Translations under genes and position numbers: made by a program | Assembly: GCF_003815975.1 (NCBI RefSeq) | Contig: NZ_CP033932.1 | Location: 4,941,501-5,005,500 of the forward strand | Length of the DNA stretch: 64,000 bases | Source: Chryseobacterium bernardetii | GTDB taxonomy: Bacteria; Bacteroidota; Bacteroidia; Flavobacteriales; Weeksellaceae | Direction of reading: 5' to 3' | In this document: piece after piece, positions 17,726 through 27,297 of the stretch | How the letters are laid out: each line of letters starts with the position of its first letter | How positions within the stretch are numbered: position 1 is the stretch's first letter | Notes under the pieces: model-generated | Database searches by the model: none | The model's input: only the letters and a program-made list of their open reading frames with translations | What the model was told of the DNA's origin: nothing

Positions 17726-19039
17726 ATGAGTACAACAACACAATACGTTCCTTATAAAGTTAAGGATATCTCCCTTGCAGAATGGGGAAGAAAAGAAATT
17801 ACCCTTGCAGAAGCAGAAATGCCGGGTTTGATGGCTATCCGTGAAGAGTACGGACCGTCTCAGCCGCTTAAAGGAGCAAGAATCGCAGGATGTCTTCACA
17901 TGACGATCCAAACGGCTGTGCTTATCGAGACATTGGTAGCTTTAGGAGCTGAAGTTACCTGGTCATCTTGTAATATTTTCTCTACACAGGATCACGCTGC
18001 GGCTGCTATTGCTGCTGCCGGAATTCCGGTTTATGCATGGAAAGGTTTAAATGCTGAGGAATTCGACTGGTGTATTGAACAGACTTTATTCTTTGGTGAA
18101 GACAGAAAACCATTGAACATGATCCTTGATGATGGCGGAGATTTAACAAACATGGTTTTTGATAAATACCCTGAATTTACAAAAGATATCAAAGGACTTT
18201 CTGAGGAAACGACTACCGGAGTACACAGATTGTACGAAAGAATGAAGAACGGAACTTTAGTAATGCCGGCTATCAACGTAAATGATTCTGTAACTAAATC
18301 TAAATTCGACAACAAATACGGATGTAAAGAGTCTGCAGTAGATGCTGTGAGAAGAGCTACTGACGTAATGTTGGCCGGAAAAAGAGTGGTAGTTTGCGGA
18401 TACGGAGACGTTGGTAAAGGTACTGCTGCTTCTTTCAGAGGAGCCGGTTCTATTGTTACGGTTACTGAAATTGACCCAATTTGTGCGCTTCAGGCTGCAA
18501 TGGACGGTTATGAAGTGAAAAGATTGGATACTGTAGTAGATAACGCAGATATCATCATCACTACAACAGGGAACTTCAACATTGTAAGAGGTGAGCACTT
18601 CCTTAAAATGAAAGATAAGGCTATTGTTTGTAACATCGGTCATTTCGATAACGAAATCGATATGGCTTGGTTAAATGAAAACTATGGTTCTACCAAATCT
18701 GAAGTGAAACCTCAGGTTGATATCTATACAGTAGAAGGAAAAGAGATCATCATCCTTGCAGAAGGTAGATTGGTAAACTTAGGATGTGCTACAGGTCACC
18801 CAAGTTTCGTAATGTCTAACTCTTTCTCTAACCAGACTTTGGCTCAGATTGAGTTATGGAACAACTCTGCTGCTTACAAAAATGAAGTATACATGCTTCC
18901 TAAACACTTGGATGAAAAAGTAGCGGCTTTACACCTTAAAAAATTAAGCGTAGAGCTTGAGACGCTTTCTCCTGAGCAGGCTGCTTATATTGGAGTAGAC
19001 GTAAAAGGGCCATTCAAGCCTGAATACTACAGATATTAA
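17726..19039 (+). CDS. ahcY: Adenosylhomocysteinase
   Basis: AhcY splits S-adenosylhomocysteine into homocysteine and adenosine, clearing the by-product of SAM-dependent methylation. The 437-residue protein starts at the ATG at 17726 and has the expected blocks: [58 protein letters not shown] and the NAD-binding loop CGYGDVGKG (GYGDVG at residues 225-230), ending in the family C-terminus PEYYRY. It is a single-gene unit with its own terminator. Codon use is strongly biased, which suggests high expression. Confidence 0.97.
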   Translation: MSTTTQYVPYKVKDISLAEWGRKEITLAEAEMPGLMAIREEYGPSQPLKGARIAGCLHMTIQTAVLIETLVALGAEVTWSSCNIFSTQDHAAAAIAAAGIPVYAWKGLNAEEFDWCIEQTLFFGEDRKPLNMILDDGGDLTNMVFDKYPEFTKDIKGLSEETTTGVHRLYERMKNGTLVMPAINVNDSVTKSKFDNKYGCKESAVDAVRRATDVMLAGKRVVVCGYGDVGKGTAASFRGAGSIVTVTEIDPICALQAAMDGYEVKRLDTVVDNADIIITTTGNFNIVRGEHFLKMKDKAIVCNIGHFDNEIDMAWLNENYGSTKSEVKPQVDIYTVEGKEIIILAEGRLVNLGCATGHPSFVMSNSFSNQTLAQIELWNNSAAYKNEVYMLPKHLDEKVAALHLKKLSVELETLSPEQAAYIGVDVKGPFKPEYYRY

Positions 19040-19060
19040 GAGTCATAAAACATGATATGA

Positions 19061-19091
19061 TCCCACTATTTTGAAATAGTGGGATTTTTTG
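19061..19091 (+). terminator. Terminator of ahcY
   Basis: Perfect 11-bp stem TCCCACTATTT / AAATAGTGGGA followed by TTTTTT, 21 bases after the ahcY stop. Confidence 0.92.
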
Positions 19092-19137
19092 TACAGTATT
19101 ATGCAGTATTCCTTATTTTTACCCACAAAAAAATAAC

Positions 19138-19965
19138 ATGAAAAAAATATTATTTCTGGGAGCTCTAAGCTTATTCTTTAGCAGCTGCAGAGGTGATGAT
19201 GATAATGATACACCCAATAATCCTGAAGCTAAAATATTTTTAAGTAAAGTCACAACTGTTAATTATACTAATCCTTCTAACATTAATACAAGTGTGGTAA
19301 CATTTGATTATAACAGCAAAAAACAATTAATCAAAATTTTATCACAAAACACATCGACTAGTTTCGAATATGATACTACTGGAAAGCTATCAAAAACAAC
19401 TTACTATAAAGCTGATGGAACTGTTGCTTATTATACCACCTGTACTTATAATGAAAATCAGCTAACTACAATTAAATCAATCTATCCAGATTCTAATGGT
19501 AACACAACAAAGGTTTACATCTATAACAACGATAAAATCACTGGTACTTCCCTTTGTTTTTCATTAAATTGTACCATTCCATCTACTTCATCATATACTT
19601 ACAGCGGTGATAATATTTCAACAGAAACCTCATTCAGTGATAATATAGGTGGTCCATCTACTATTAAAAGAGAATTTTCCTACGACAACAAGATCAATCC
19701 TTATTCTCTGACCAATACATACTTTAGAACTTATTTAGCTGGCACACAATTTTTAAGTCAAAATAATTATACGTCAGAAAAAATAAGCCGTAAGGATAGT
19801 GAAGGAAATTGGATTGAGATTCAAAATGTGACCTATGAAATTCAATACAATAGCTCTCAATTACCTTCTAAGGTTATAGGGAAAGAGGCTAATGGTAAGA
19901 CCTTGATAGAGTATAATTACGAATATATTACTTTACAAAAACAATATACAGCCTTTCCAGGTTAG
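19138..19965 (+). CDS. Uncharacterised lipoprotein with YD-repeat-like strands
   Basis: The 275-residue protein has a clear lipoprotein signal (LSLFFSSC, Cys17) followed by the Asp-rich RGDDDNDTPN linker typical of surface-exposed Bacteroidota lipoproteins. The body has repeating strand units of the type FDYNSKKQLIKI, FEYDTTGKLSKTTYYKADGT and YEIQYNSSQLPSKV, resembling the YD/RHS-like beta repeats of small flavobacterial lipoproteins. No enzyme motif is seen. It appears to be monocistronic. Its AT-rich, less biased codon use suggests low expression. Confidence 0.75.
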   Translation: MKKILFLGALSLFFSSCRGDDDNDTPNNPEAKIFLSKVTTVNYTNPSNINTSVVTFDYNSKKQLIKILSQNTSTSFEYDTTGKLSKTTYYKADGTVAYYTTCTYNENQLTTIKSIYPDSNGNTTKVYIYNNDKITGTSLCFSLNCTIPSTSSYTYSGDNISTETSFSDNIGGPSTIKREFSYDNKINPYSLTNTYFRTYLAGTQFLSQNNYTSEKISRKDSEGNWIEIQNVTYEIQYNSSQLPSKVIGKEANGKTLIEYNYEYITLQKQYTAFPG

Positions 19966-20128
19966 GAATGTTTTGTTTTAAAAAAACAGATTTCCAACTT
20001 ACATATGATAAGACGAAAGATAAAAATCATAATTCCATACCTCCGTATTTTCCCCATATTCTCTCATAATGGCGATAATGTTAACAAAAATTGAATATAT
20101 TTGACCCCTTAAACAAAACATTAAATTC

Positions 20129-20518
20129 ATGAAAAAACAAAGAGTATCAAATGCATTTGTAGCAGCATCTTGGGTTGCATTGGGAGCTGGAATGGTTGGG
20201 TATATCGTGGGTCTTGCAAGAGCAGAAATGCAGCTAAATGAGAAAGGTTATTATTTTACCATCTTATTATATGGTTTATTTGCTGTTGTTTCTTAAAAAG
20301 CAGTTCGTGATAAATTAGAAAATATTCAGGTAACGGACATTTATTATGGAATCTGTTGGTTTGCAACTCTGTCTTCCATTGTATTACTGGCCATCGGGCT
20401 TTGGAATGCCACTATACTACCCAGTGAAAAAGGATTCTATGCATTTGCATTTCTTCTTGCACTTTTTGGCGCTATTGCCGTTCAGAAGAATACCAGAGAC
20501 AATATGCTTCAGGAATAA
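20129..20518 (+). pseudogene. yiaA: YiaA/YiaB-type inner-membrane protein, interrupted by one stop codon
   Basis: From the ATG at 20129 the frame reads a two-helix unit (NAFVAASWVALGAGMVGYIVGLA, then GYYFTILLYGLFAVVS), meets TAA at 20294-20296 (codon 56), and continues without frame change as [19 protein letters not shown] plus a second two-helix unit to a stop at 20516. The duplicated unit and the RDKLE and NTRDN junctions match the YiaA/B family of about 130-150 residues. A single base change (TTA to TAA) would explain the stop. The coding text on both sides is undamaged, so the lesion is recent or is a sequencing error. A TATATTTG box lies at 20096-20103. Confidence 0.8.
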
Positions 20519-20523
20519 TACAT

Positions 20524-20551
20524 AAACTCTCCCAATGCCGGAGAGTTTTTA
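20524..20551 (+). terminator. Terminator of the yiaA remnant
   Basis: Stem AAACTCTCC / GGAGAGTTT followed by T residues, starting 6 bases after the frame's final stop. Confidence 0.8.
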
Positions 20552-20618
20552 TTCTTATATGAATTTTACACTTTGTAATACTTTAAAAGTAGCGGAAATT
20601 TAAAATTCATAAAAAAGC

Positions 20619-20648
20619 AAAAGCCTCGCTGAAAAGTGAGGCTTTTAA
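20619..20648 (-). terminator. Terminator of purE
   Basis: Arms AAAAGCCTC and GAGGCTTTT surround a small loop, about 20 bases past the purE stop on the minus strand. Confidence 0.75.
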
Positions 20649-20669
20649 TATACTGAGTTTACAACTAAA

Positions 20670-21179
20670 CTATTTATCAAAATGATTAGGATGCTGAGCT
20701 TTGATATCTTCTACCGTTCCCAATACTTTATCTTTTAGAGAATCCTGATATTTCTGAAGTTTTCCGGCAACTTCTTCATTACCGCTTCCAATGATTTTAG
20801 CTGCTAAGATTCCTGCATTTAATGCTCCGTTCAATGCTACTGTGGCTACCGGAATCCCCCCTGGCATCTGAAGGATTGAAAGCACAGAATCCCATCCATC
20901 AATAGAATTACTGGACAAGATCGGAACTCCTATTACAGGAAGTGTTGTACAGCTTGCCACCATTCCCGGAAGATGAGCTGCTCCTCCTGCTCCGGCAATA
21001 ATCACCTTAAGACCTCTTTCCTGAGCTGTTTTTGCATAATCAAACATTCTTTCCGGTGTCCTGTGTGCTGAAACTACAGTCAGTTCATAAGGAATATCCA
21101 GACTTTTAAGGAAATTTGCTGCCTGTTCCATAATTGGCAGATCACTCTGACTGCCCATAATAATACCTACCATCTTCAA
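20670..21179 (-). CDS. purE: N5-carboxyaminoimidazole ribonucleotide mutase
   Basis: PurE moves the carboxyl group of N5-CAIR to give CAIR in purine synthesis. The 169-residue protein (class I size) has GIIMGSQSDLPIM at the N-terminus, SAHRTPERM around residue 42, and AGAGGAAHLPGMVAS around 70, all substrate-binding blocks. Its partner purK lies 6 kb to the right on the same strand, with unrelated genes between, so the usual purE-purK adjacency is absent here. Confidence 0.95.
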   Translation of the reverse strand: MKMVGIIMGSQSDLPIMEQAANFLKSLDIPYELTVVSAHRTPERMFDYAKTAQERGLKVIIAGAGGAAHLPGMVASCTTLPVIGVPILSSNSIDGWDSVLSILQMPGGIPVATVALNGALNAGILAAKIIGSGNEEVAGKLQKYQDSLKDKVLGTVEDIKAQHPNHFDK

Positions 21180-21430
21180 TTTTTATTAGATCTTCAAAGA
21201 TAAAAATTAAAATTAAGTTGGGAAACTGAAAGAAAAACTGGTAATTACCATTATTTATTTAAAGTCTGACTCTCCTCATATCATTATTTTTCAACTACTT
21301 ATTTTATTTTTCAATTAAAAAAGGCTTCCATTGGCTCAAAATTTTCATCTGTACTCTTAAAAATTATAACATCTGTACCCATCTGATATTTTCGAAAGTG
21401 GATATATTTGTTTTTACACCACATTAGATT

Positions 21431-22357
21431 TTGAAAGATTATAAGCTTACTCTGGCCATACTTACTGTTGCCATTGTGTGGGGAACTACATTTTTGTCGA
21501 TCCGCATTGCAGTGGAAACTATTCCTGCCTGGTTTGTTGCAGGTATCCGCCAACTTCTGGCTTCCGTTATTATGTTTCTGATTCTTGTTTACAGAAAAGA
21601 ATTTAAATGGATCGGCTGGAAGAACCTTAAATACCAGATCATCTTTTCCATCCTCATGCTGGTGATTGCTAATGGAATGACTACTGTAGCTGAGGAGGAA
21701 GTTACCAGCAGCCTTACCTCACTGATAAGTGCCTGCTCTCCTATCCTTGTATTCCTGGGAAGCCTCGCACTGGGATTACAAAAATTCAGCTGGCGGGCTT
21801 TTACAGGAGTAATGATGTGTTTCAGCGGCATTGTTTTTATATTCTGGGATGGGATCAATGATCTTAAAAACCCGGATTATGCCCTTGGAATTCTGTTTTT
21901 ATTTATTGCCATTGCAGGCTGGGCCTCAGGAACCATTTTTACCAAAAAGCTCAACCTTCACAGCGGAAATATTTCACTGAATTTATTTTATCAGTTTGCT
22001 TTTGCAGGTATTACCCAGATCATATTCGCTTTTTTATTCTCGGAGAATTATAATTTCGGAAACTGGACGCTGCGCAGCGTTACAGCTATGCTTTATCTGT
22101 CTGTTTTCGGCTCAGTAGCAGCATTTTTTGCTTTTCATTATGCGCTTACTAAAGTTTCCCCGGTACAGGTTTCCATCTTGGCTTACATTAATACCATTAT
22201 CTCCATATTCTTAAGCTGGCTGATCCTTGGTGAATATATATCCTTTAAGTTTATTATTGCGGCGGTCCTAATCATTTGTGGGGTTTTTATCATCAATTAT
22301 AATCGCGAAATGTTCAAAAAGCAGAAAATGGATAAGGAACTCACATCCAATTCATAA
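21431..22357 (+). CDS. EamA/DMT-family transporter
   Basis: The 308-residue protein has ten predicted membrane helices in two EamA repeats; repeat one has GTTFLSIRIAVETIPAWFVAGIRQLLA and repeat two ends SPVQVSILAYINTIISIFLSWLILGEYI, the hallmark helix pair of drug/metabolite transporters. The substrate is unknown. The only start giving the full first helix is TTG at 21431. The C-terminal tail is short and charged. It appears to be transcribed alone. Confidence 0.88.
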   Translation: MKDYKLTLAILTVAIVWGTTFLSIRIAVETIPAWFVAGIRQLLASVIMFLILVYRKEFKWIGWKNLKYQIIFSILMLVIANGMTTVAEEEVTSSLTSLISACSPILVFLGSLALGLQKFSWRAFTGVMMCFSGIVFIFWDGINDLKNPDYALGILFLFIAIAGWASGTIFTKKLNLHSGNISLNLFYQFAFAGITQIIFAFLFSENYNFGNWTLRSVTAMLYLSVFGSVAAFFAFHYALTKVSPVQVSILAYINTIISIFLSWLILGEYISFKFIIAAVLIICGVFIINYNREMFKKQKMDKELTSNS

Positions 22358-22462
22358 GTATCTGATACCAGAATACAATCAAAGAACAGACAAAATTGTT
22401 ACCAAATTGTAATTTGCCCCGCTTTCATTTTTTCCCTATATTGTATACTCAACCTATACAAT

Positions 22463-23026
22463 ATGCTTAAAAACACATTTTTCGCCCTTCTTGCGGCCTC
22501 TTTTATCCTGGTAAGCTGTGATTACAAGGAAAAGGAGAAGAACCTTACAGACAGAGAAAAACAATTGTTAGAAAAAGAAAAAACATTCGCAAAAAAAGAA
22601 TCTGAATACCAGTCTCTTTTAAAAATGAGAGACAGTATTTTTGCTAAAAAAGATTCCGTGGTTATTGCCACATGGCCTGCAGAGATCTCCGGACCATGGA
22701 ACGGTAAAGTGATCTGTACAGAATCCAATTGCAGTGATTATGCTGTAGGTGACCAACGTACGGATATCTGGGAATTTGATAATGATTCTACCCAACCTAT
22801 TACCAAGATCATCAATAATAATAACCTGGTAAGACTGTATTCCGGTAAATTTGAGAATAATGAGATCAGACTTTCCTTCAAAACAGATTCTACCGCTAAA
22901 AAGAATGTAGAAATGAGCGTTCTGCTTAATGACATTTCAGATAATAAGATCAAGGGAATCAGGACCATTACATCCGATGGCTGCACAGCTAAGTTCTCTG
23001 TAGAGTTAGTACGTTCCACCAAATAA
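22463..23026 (+). CDS. Uncharacterised lipoprotein with coiled-coil stem
   Basis: A lipobox LVSC (Cys19) is followed by about 45 highly charged residues (KEKEKNLTDREKQLLEKEKTF) predicted to form a coiled coil, then a small globular domain beginning WPAEISGPWNGKVICTESNCSDY with two close cysteines. Length 187. I do not recognise the domain. The gene lies 6 bases before the cation antiporter gene, so co-transcription and perhaps a shared envelope function are likely, but that is inference. Confidence 0.7.
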   Translation: MLKNTFFALLAASFILVSCDYKEKEKNLTDREKQLLEKEKTFAKKESEYQSLLKMRDSIFAKKDSVVIATWPAEISGPWNGKVICTESNCSDYAVGDQRTDIWEFDNDSTQPITKIINNNNLVRLYSGKFENNEIRLSFKTDSTAKKNVEMSVLLNDISDNKIKGIRTITSDGCTAKFSVELVRSTK

Positions 23027-23032
23027 ACACCT

Positions 23033-25156
23033 ATGATTTTACTGAGTATACACAACCTGAGCCTTCCCATAGAGGATCCAGTACTGAAGTTTCTGTTGGT
23101 ACTGGTCATCATCCTCGCAGCTCCATTATTATTAAATAAAATTAAAGTTCCCCATCTTCTGGGGCTTATCATCGCTGGCGCAATTATCGGTCCCAACGGA
23201 TTTAATGTATTATCCAGAGACAGCAGCATCGTTGTAACCGGAACTACAGGCCTTCTTTACATCATGTTCCTCGCAGGACTTGAGATCGATATGGGAGATT
23301 TTAAGAAAAACAAATGGAAAAGTCTCACCTTTGGGCTTTATACATTTATTGTTCCTTTTGTGTTGGGGTATTTGGGAGGATATTATATTCTTCATTTCTC
23401 AATGCTTACCTCCATTTTATTTGCAAGTCTTTTTTCATCCCACACCCTTATCGCCTATCCATTGGTAAGTAAGCTGGGAATTGCTAAAAATAAGGCCGTC
23501 AACATTACCGTTGGAGGAACAATGATTACAGATATCCTGGCGTTATTGGTTCTTGCCATCATCGTTGGAATGTCACAAGGTGATGTAGGAACAGAGTTCT
23601 GGGTCAAATTATCCGTTTCATTCATTCTTTTTGCATTAATTGTACTTATTGTCTTTCCAATTATCGGGCGTTGGTTCTTCAAAAGAGTGGATGATAAGAT
23701 CTCACAGTATATTTTTGTCTTAGTGATGATCTATCTGGCGGCAATGCTTGCTGAACTTGCCGGAGTAGAAGCCATCATTGGAGCATTCTTTGCCGGATTG
23801 GCATTAAACAGGCTTATTCCTCATACTTCCTCCCTAATGAACAGGGTTGAATTTGTAGGAAATGCCATTTTTATCCCTTTCTTCCTGATTAGTGTGGGAA
23901 TGCTGATTGATTTTAAAGTGTTTTTCAAAAGCTGGGAAACGCTTGAAGTAGCGGGAATTATGCTGGCTGCATCCATTGGAGGAAAATATCTTTCTGCGGT
24001 AGCTACTCAGAAAACATTCAGATTAACAAAAGAAGAGGGAAAACTGATCTTTGGATTAAGTTCGGCTTCTGCTGCAGCCACCCTTGCATCCGTAATGGTT
24101 GGGTACAACATTATCCTTTCTGAGACTGAAACAGGAGAACCTGTAAGACTCCTTAATGAACACGTTCTTAACGGAAGTATCTTATTGATCCTTATCTCCT
24201 GTACTATTTCATCTTTTATTTCCATGGCAAGTGCCCAGAAGATTGCGGAAAGCGATAATGAAGATACTGTTTCCGGAACCAGCCATGAGGAAGAAAATAT
24301 TCTGTTGGCCATTAATCACGAGGAAACTGTAGAGAGAATGGTGAACCTGGGAATTCTTATTAAAGCACATTCCAATACGGAAGATTTATTTGCCTTAAAT
24401 GTCATTAATGAAGATAAAAACGAATCATCTGTAAAGAATGCCGAAAAGCTTCTCCACCAGGCGGCTGATACGGCTGCTGCAGCTGATGTCAAATTACAGG
24501 CCCTTAAAAGATATGATAATGATGTTATCAATGGGGTAAATAACGTTATCAAGGAGCAGAAAATCACGGATCTAATCATTGGTCTGGAAGATGAAAAAGG
24601 TTTTTCACCATCCTTTGTCTATAATCTCTATAACGGTTACCTTCAGAATGATGATGTGAACGTATTGGTTTATCATGCAGCCCAGCCACTTTCTACCATT
24701 AAGAAATACGCTGTAATGATTCCTGAAAATGCTCATAAGGAAGCCGGATTCTTCCATGCTCTTTTAAGGGTTTGGAATATTGCAAGGAATTCCGGGGCTA
24801 CTGTTGTTTTTTATGCGCCTGAGAATATTATTGATATTCTTCAGAAAATCATTAAAAAAGCCAATATAGAAGCCGAATTCATCATTATGAGTACATGGCA
24901 GGACGGTGAAAGAACAGCCACCCAGCTGAAAGATGATGAAGCACTTATCATTTTCATGGCTAAACGCGGAATGCAGTCTTATATTCCACGTATGAGGCTA
25001 ATCCCGGAATTATTGAACAGATATCTGAATGATAATAATTACCTCCTGATCTTCCCTTTCTCTGAATATGATAAAAACAGCCCTGAAATACGCTCTGTAG
25101 GCAATCATGGAGATTTTATGGAAATCGGGAATGTGATTCAGAAGATTTTTAAATAA
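23033..25156 (+). CDS. CPA2-family cation:proton antiporter (Kef-type)
   Basis: The 707-residue protein begins with about 12 membrane helices (to about residue 400) bearing CPA2 landmarks such as PHLLGLIIAGAIIGPNGF, LYIMFLAGLEIDMGDFKK and GVEAIIGAFFAGLALNRL. The remaining 300 residues are soluble and contain two universal-stress-protein-like units (ENILLAINHEETVERM ... and KYAVMIPENAHKEAGFF ...) rather than the RCK/TrkA domain of KefB/C. That layout fits Bacteroidota Na+ or K+/H+ antiporters whose cytoplasmic USP-like part may sense nucleotides. It follows the lipoprotein gene by 6 bases. Confidence 0.88.
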   Translation: MILLSIHNLSLPIEDPVLKFLLVLVIILAAPLLLNKIKVPHLLGLIIAGAIIGPNGFNVLSRDSSIVVTGTTGLLYIMFLAGLEIDMGDFKKNKWKSLTFGLYTFIVPFVLGYLGGYYILHFSMLTSILFASLFSSHTLIAYPLVSKLGIAKNKAVNITVGGTMITDILALLVLAIIVGMSQGDVGTEFWVKLSVSFILFALIVLIVFPIIGRWFFKRVDDKISQYIFVLVMIYLAAMLAELAGVEAIIGAFFAGLALNRLIPHTSSLMNRVEFVGNAIFIPFFLISVGMLIDFKVFFKSWETLEVAGIMLAASIGGKYLSAVATQKTFRLTKEEGKLIFGLSSASAAATLASVMVGYNIILSETETGEPVRLLNEHVLNGSILLILISCTISSFISMASAQKIAESDNEDTVSGTSHEEENILLAINHEETVERMVNLGILIKAHSNTEDLFALNVINEDKNESSVKNAEKLLHQAADTAAAADVKLQALKRYDNDVINGVNNVIKEQKITDLIIGLEDEKGFSPSFVYNLYNGYLQNDDVNVLVYHAAQPLSTIKKYAVMIPENAHKEAGFFHALLRVWNIARNSGATVVFYAPENIIDILQKIIKKANIEAEFIIMSTWQDGERTATQLKDDEALIIFMAKRGMQSYIPRMRLIPELLNRYLNDNNYLLIFPFSEYDKNSPEIRSVGNHGDFMEIGNVIQKIFK

Positions 25157-25162
25157 GGAACC

Positions 25163-25304
25163 TGAAGCTGGAGGCTGGAAGTTATTGAATATGATAAATA
25201 ATAATCGGTTAACATTTAGTTTATCTTTTCTTAAGAAATCATGACGTAATGATCCCCTGTAACTAACTTCCAGTTTCCTTCTTCCAGCTTCCTACTTCCA
25301 GCCT
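25163..25304. repeat. Degenerate inverted repeat, small MITE/REP-like element
   Basis: The left arm GAAGCTGGAGGCTGGAAGTTA (25164-25184) is mirrored by a right arm at 25262-25303 built from TAACTTCCAG, TTCCAGCTTC and CTTCCAGCC units. The roughly 75 bases between arms have no ORF. Related arms occur near 17239, 17348 and 40812, so this is a dispersed element in the genome. There is no transposase. Confidence 0.6.
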
Positions 25305-25335
25305 TTTTACTTATTTTTGCTCAAAATTAAATTTA

Positions 25336-26007
25336 TTGAAAACAAAAAAGATATTTCTTTTAGCGGCAGCTTTAAGTGTACAGCTATCATTTGCCCAGTT
25401 TGCAAAAGTTATAGATAAAGACGGCTATGTGAATATAAGGGAAAATGCAGATGCAAACAGTTTGGTAGTTGGAAAGATCAACTCGGATGATATTGTCTAT
25501 ATATTTGAATCTGATCCTGCTCATAAGAACTGGGCCAATGTAAGCAATGGATATGTTCATAATTCGAGACTAAAATATATTGAATCTTATCAAACCATTC
25601 TACCCACTTTACGTGACGCCAACAAAGCTATTTTTAAATCCGGAAATATCAAAGTAAGTATTGTCTCCGGAAAATTCAATTTTAAGGAAAATGAAAAAGA
25701 TTTCACCTCAACTTTAAGCGGAGATTATTACAAAAATCAGCAGGTTTGGGGAATAGACGGAACCATTCCTAAGACTCATTACCTTTCCATTACAGCCCAA
25801 ATTGGAGATAAGACCATTCAAATTCCTGAAAAAGAAATTGAAAACCTGTTCAATATCAATAATAAGTCTACCACATGTCATTATGACCGTATCAATGATA
25901 TCTTATACATTTCAATACTGAATTCTGAGGGTGCCGGTGCCTATGCCGGACTTTTTATCATTGAAAAAGGGGAATATAAAAACAGGATTTTAGAAATTCC
26001 TTTTTAA
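25336..26007 (+). CDS. Secreted protein with bacterial SH3-like domain
   Basis: The 223-residue protein starts at a TTG (25336) and has a signal peptide ending LSFAQ. Residues 25-80 (KVIDKDGYVNIRENADANSLVVGKI ... WANVSNGYVHNSRLKYI) form a bacterial SH3-like domain, often used to bind cell wall or protein ligands in the periplasm. The C-terminal 140 residues are not recognised. A TATTTTTG box sits at 25312-25319. Another SH3-like secreted protein is encoded at 48988-49785. Confidence 0.75.
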   Translation: MKTKKIFLLAAALSVQLSFAQFAKVIDKDGYVNIRENADANSLVVGKINSDDIVYIFESDPAHKNWANVSNGYVHNSRLKYIESYQTILPTLRDANKAIFKSGNIKVSIVSGKFNFKENEKDFTSTLSGDYYKNQQVWGIDGTIPKTHYLSITAQIGDKTIQIPEKEIENLFNINNKSTTCHYDRINDILYISILNSEGAGAYAGLFIIEKGEYKNRILEIPF

Positions 26008-26014
26008 TATCCTT

Positions 26015-26386
26015 ATGAGAAAACTGATCACCTGTCTGGTTTTGTTTATACTGTATTGCCTGCTTGCTTTTCCCATTGCTGCTATAGATGATGTATTAAA
26101 TACCAATAGCTTTTACCTGGTAACAAGTCTGGGATTTGGAGTTTTGGACTCGATCATTGCTTTTATTATTTTAAAATGTAAAAGCATATTTAACATCATC
26201 ACCGGATTTGTAATTGCATTTATTGCTTTATCAGCAGCCCATCTTCTCATGGAACTAAGATGGAATCCGGACTGGGATGATTATGGAATGATGACAGCAA
26301 TCTGCACAAATGCTATCAGTTCTGTTATTCTTTGGGAAATAGCTTTACAGATTAAGAAGAGATATTTATTTTCGCATGGACATTAG
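26015..26386 (+). CDS. Small four-helix membrane protein, unknown
   Basis: The 123-residue protein has four predicted membrane helices (LITCLVLFILYCLLAF, FYLVTSLGFGVLDSIIAFIIL, IFNIITGFVIAFIALSAAHL, GMMTAICTNAISSVILWEIAL) and short loops. It follows the SH3-like gene by 7 bases and is probably in the same transcript. I cannot assign a family or function. Confidence 0.65.
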   Translation: MRKLITCLVLFILYCLLAFPIAAIDDVLNTNSFYLVTSLGFGVLDSIIAFIILKCKSIFNIITGFVIAFIALSAAHLLMELRWNPDWDDYGMMTAICTNAISSVILWEIALQIKKRYLFSHGH

Positions 26387-26426
26387 ACTTTAATTTCAAT
26401 TTTGTATTTTGTCGCAAAAATAATCC

Positions 26427-27239
26427 ATGAAACAAATTATCAAATTTCTATTCATCTTTATACCAGCTATTACTTTCGCGCAGGATCTTAAATATTCTGA
26501 AAAAGAACTTCAACAGAAACTAGATTCCATCAAAACAGAAGCAAATTTACTTTTCTCCTATGAAAATGCATCATGGCATGCCGGCGATTTGGCCAACAGC
26601 AACCCTAAAATCCGTGAAAATATGGGAAGCTATCTGACATACGGGGTAAAAGATATCATAAAAACAGTTTTTCTTAATAAGGACCAAAGTAAAATCATAG
26701 CTGAATATGACTTCAAAAACAACCAAAAATCACCTGTAAAAGAAAGCTTTACACAAAGAGAGCTTAACAATGCAGAAAGCACTTTAAAAAATATTCATTC
26801 CGTAGTAATTCCACAATTATCAGATCCAAAATATGAAGTGTCATTACCACATGGATTTAGTCTTAACCTCATTCTTATACCATTTAATGAAAATTATAAA
26901 ATATATCTGATCTCCGGAACCTCTCAATCCGGAGTCATTCCATTTGGGAATGACTATCTTTTTGTATCAGATAAAAAAGGAACTATTATCTCCAACAAAA
27001 AATTTCATTCAAGATTAATTCCTGCCCAGACTACAATGCAGGATGGAAGCGAATTAACAATGGTTACCCATAGCCATTTAAAAACCAATCCATTTATCAC
27101 TGCTACAGATATATGTACTTTTAAGCTTTATGCTCCACTTACAAAACTGGAAGAATTTTCCGTTTATTCTCCTGCATTAGGAACATATATGAAATACAAT
27201 TATAAAAAGGACACTATAGAAGTAGTTAAAAAACCTTAG
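26427..27239 (+). CDS. Secreted protein, unknown
   Basis: The 270-residue protein has a signal peptide ending ITFAQ. The mature part has a charged helical N-terminus followed by a beta-rich domain with NLILIPFNENYKIYLISGTSQSGVIPFGNDYLF and a later MVTHSHLKTNPFITATDICTF stretch. I do not recognise the family. A TATTTTG-type box lies 15-20 bases before the ATG. It is separated from the purK gene by a strong bidirectional terminator. Confidence 0.65.
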   Translation: MKQIIKFLFIFIPAITFAQDLKYSEKELQQKLDSIKTEANLLFSYENASWHAGDLANSNPKIRENMGSYLTYGVKDIIKTVFLNKDQSKIIAEYDFKNNQKSPVKESFTQRELNNAESTLKNIHSVVIPQLSDPKYEVSLPHGFSLNLILIPFNENYKIYLISGTSQSGVIPFGNDYLFVSDKKGTIISNKKFHSRLIPAQTTMQDGSELTMVTHSHLKTNPFITATDICTFKLYAPLTKLEEFSVYSPALGTYMKYNYKKDTIEVVKKP

Positions 27240-27247
27240 GTATAAAC

Positions 27248-27281
27248 AAAAATAGCTGTAGAAAAGACTACAGCTATTTTT
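27248..27281. terminator. Bidirectional terminator between convergent genes
   Basis: Stem AAAAATAGCTGTAG / CTACAGCTATTTTT (14 bp) with a 6-base loop and A/T tails serves the plus-strand secreted protein and the minus-strand purK. Confidence 0.9.
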
Positions 27282-27297
27282 ATATATTTTAATTCTG

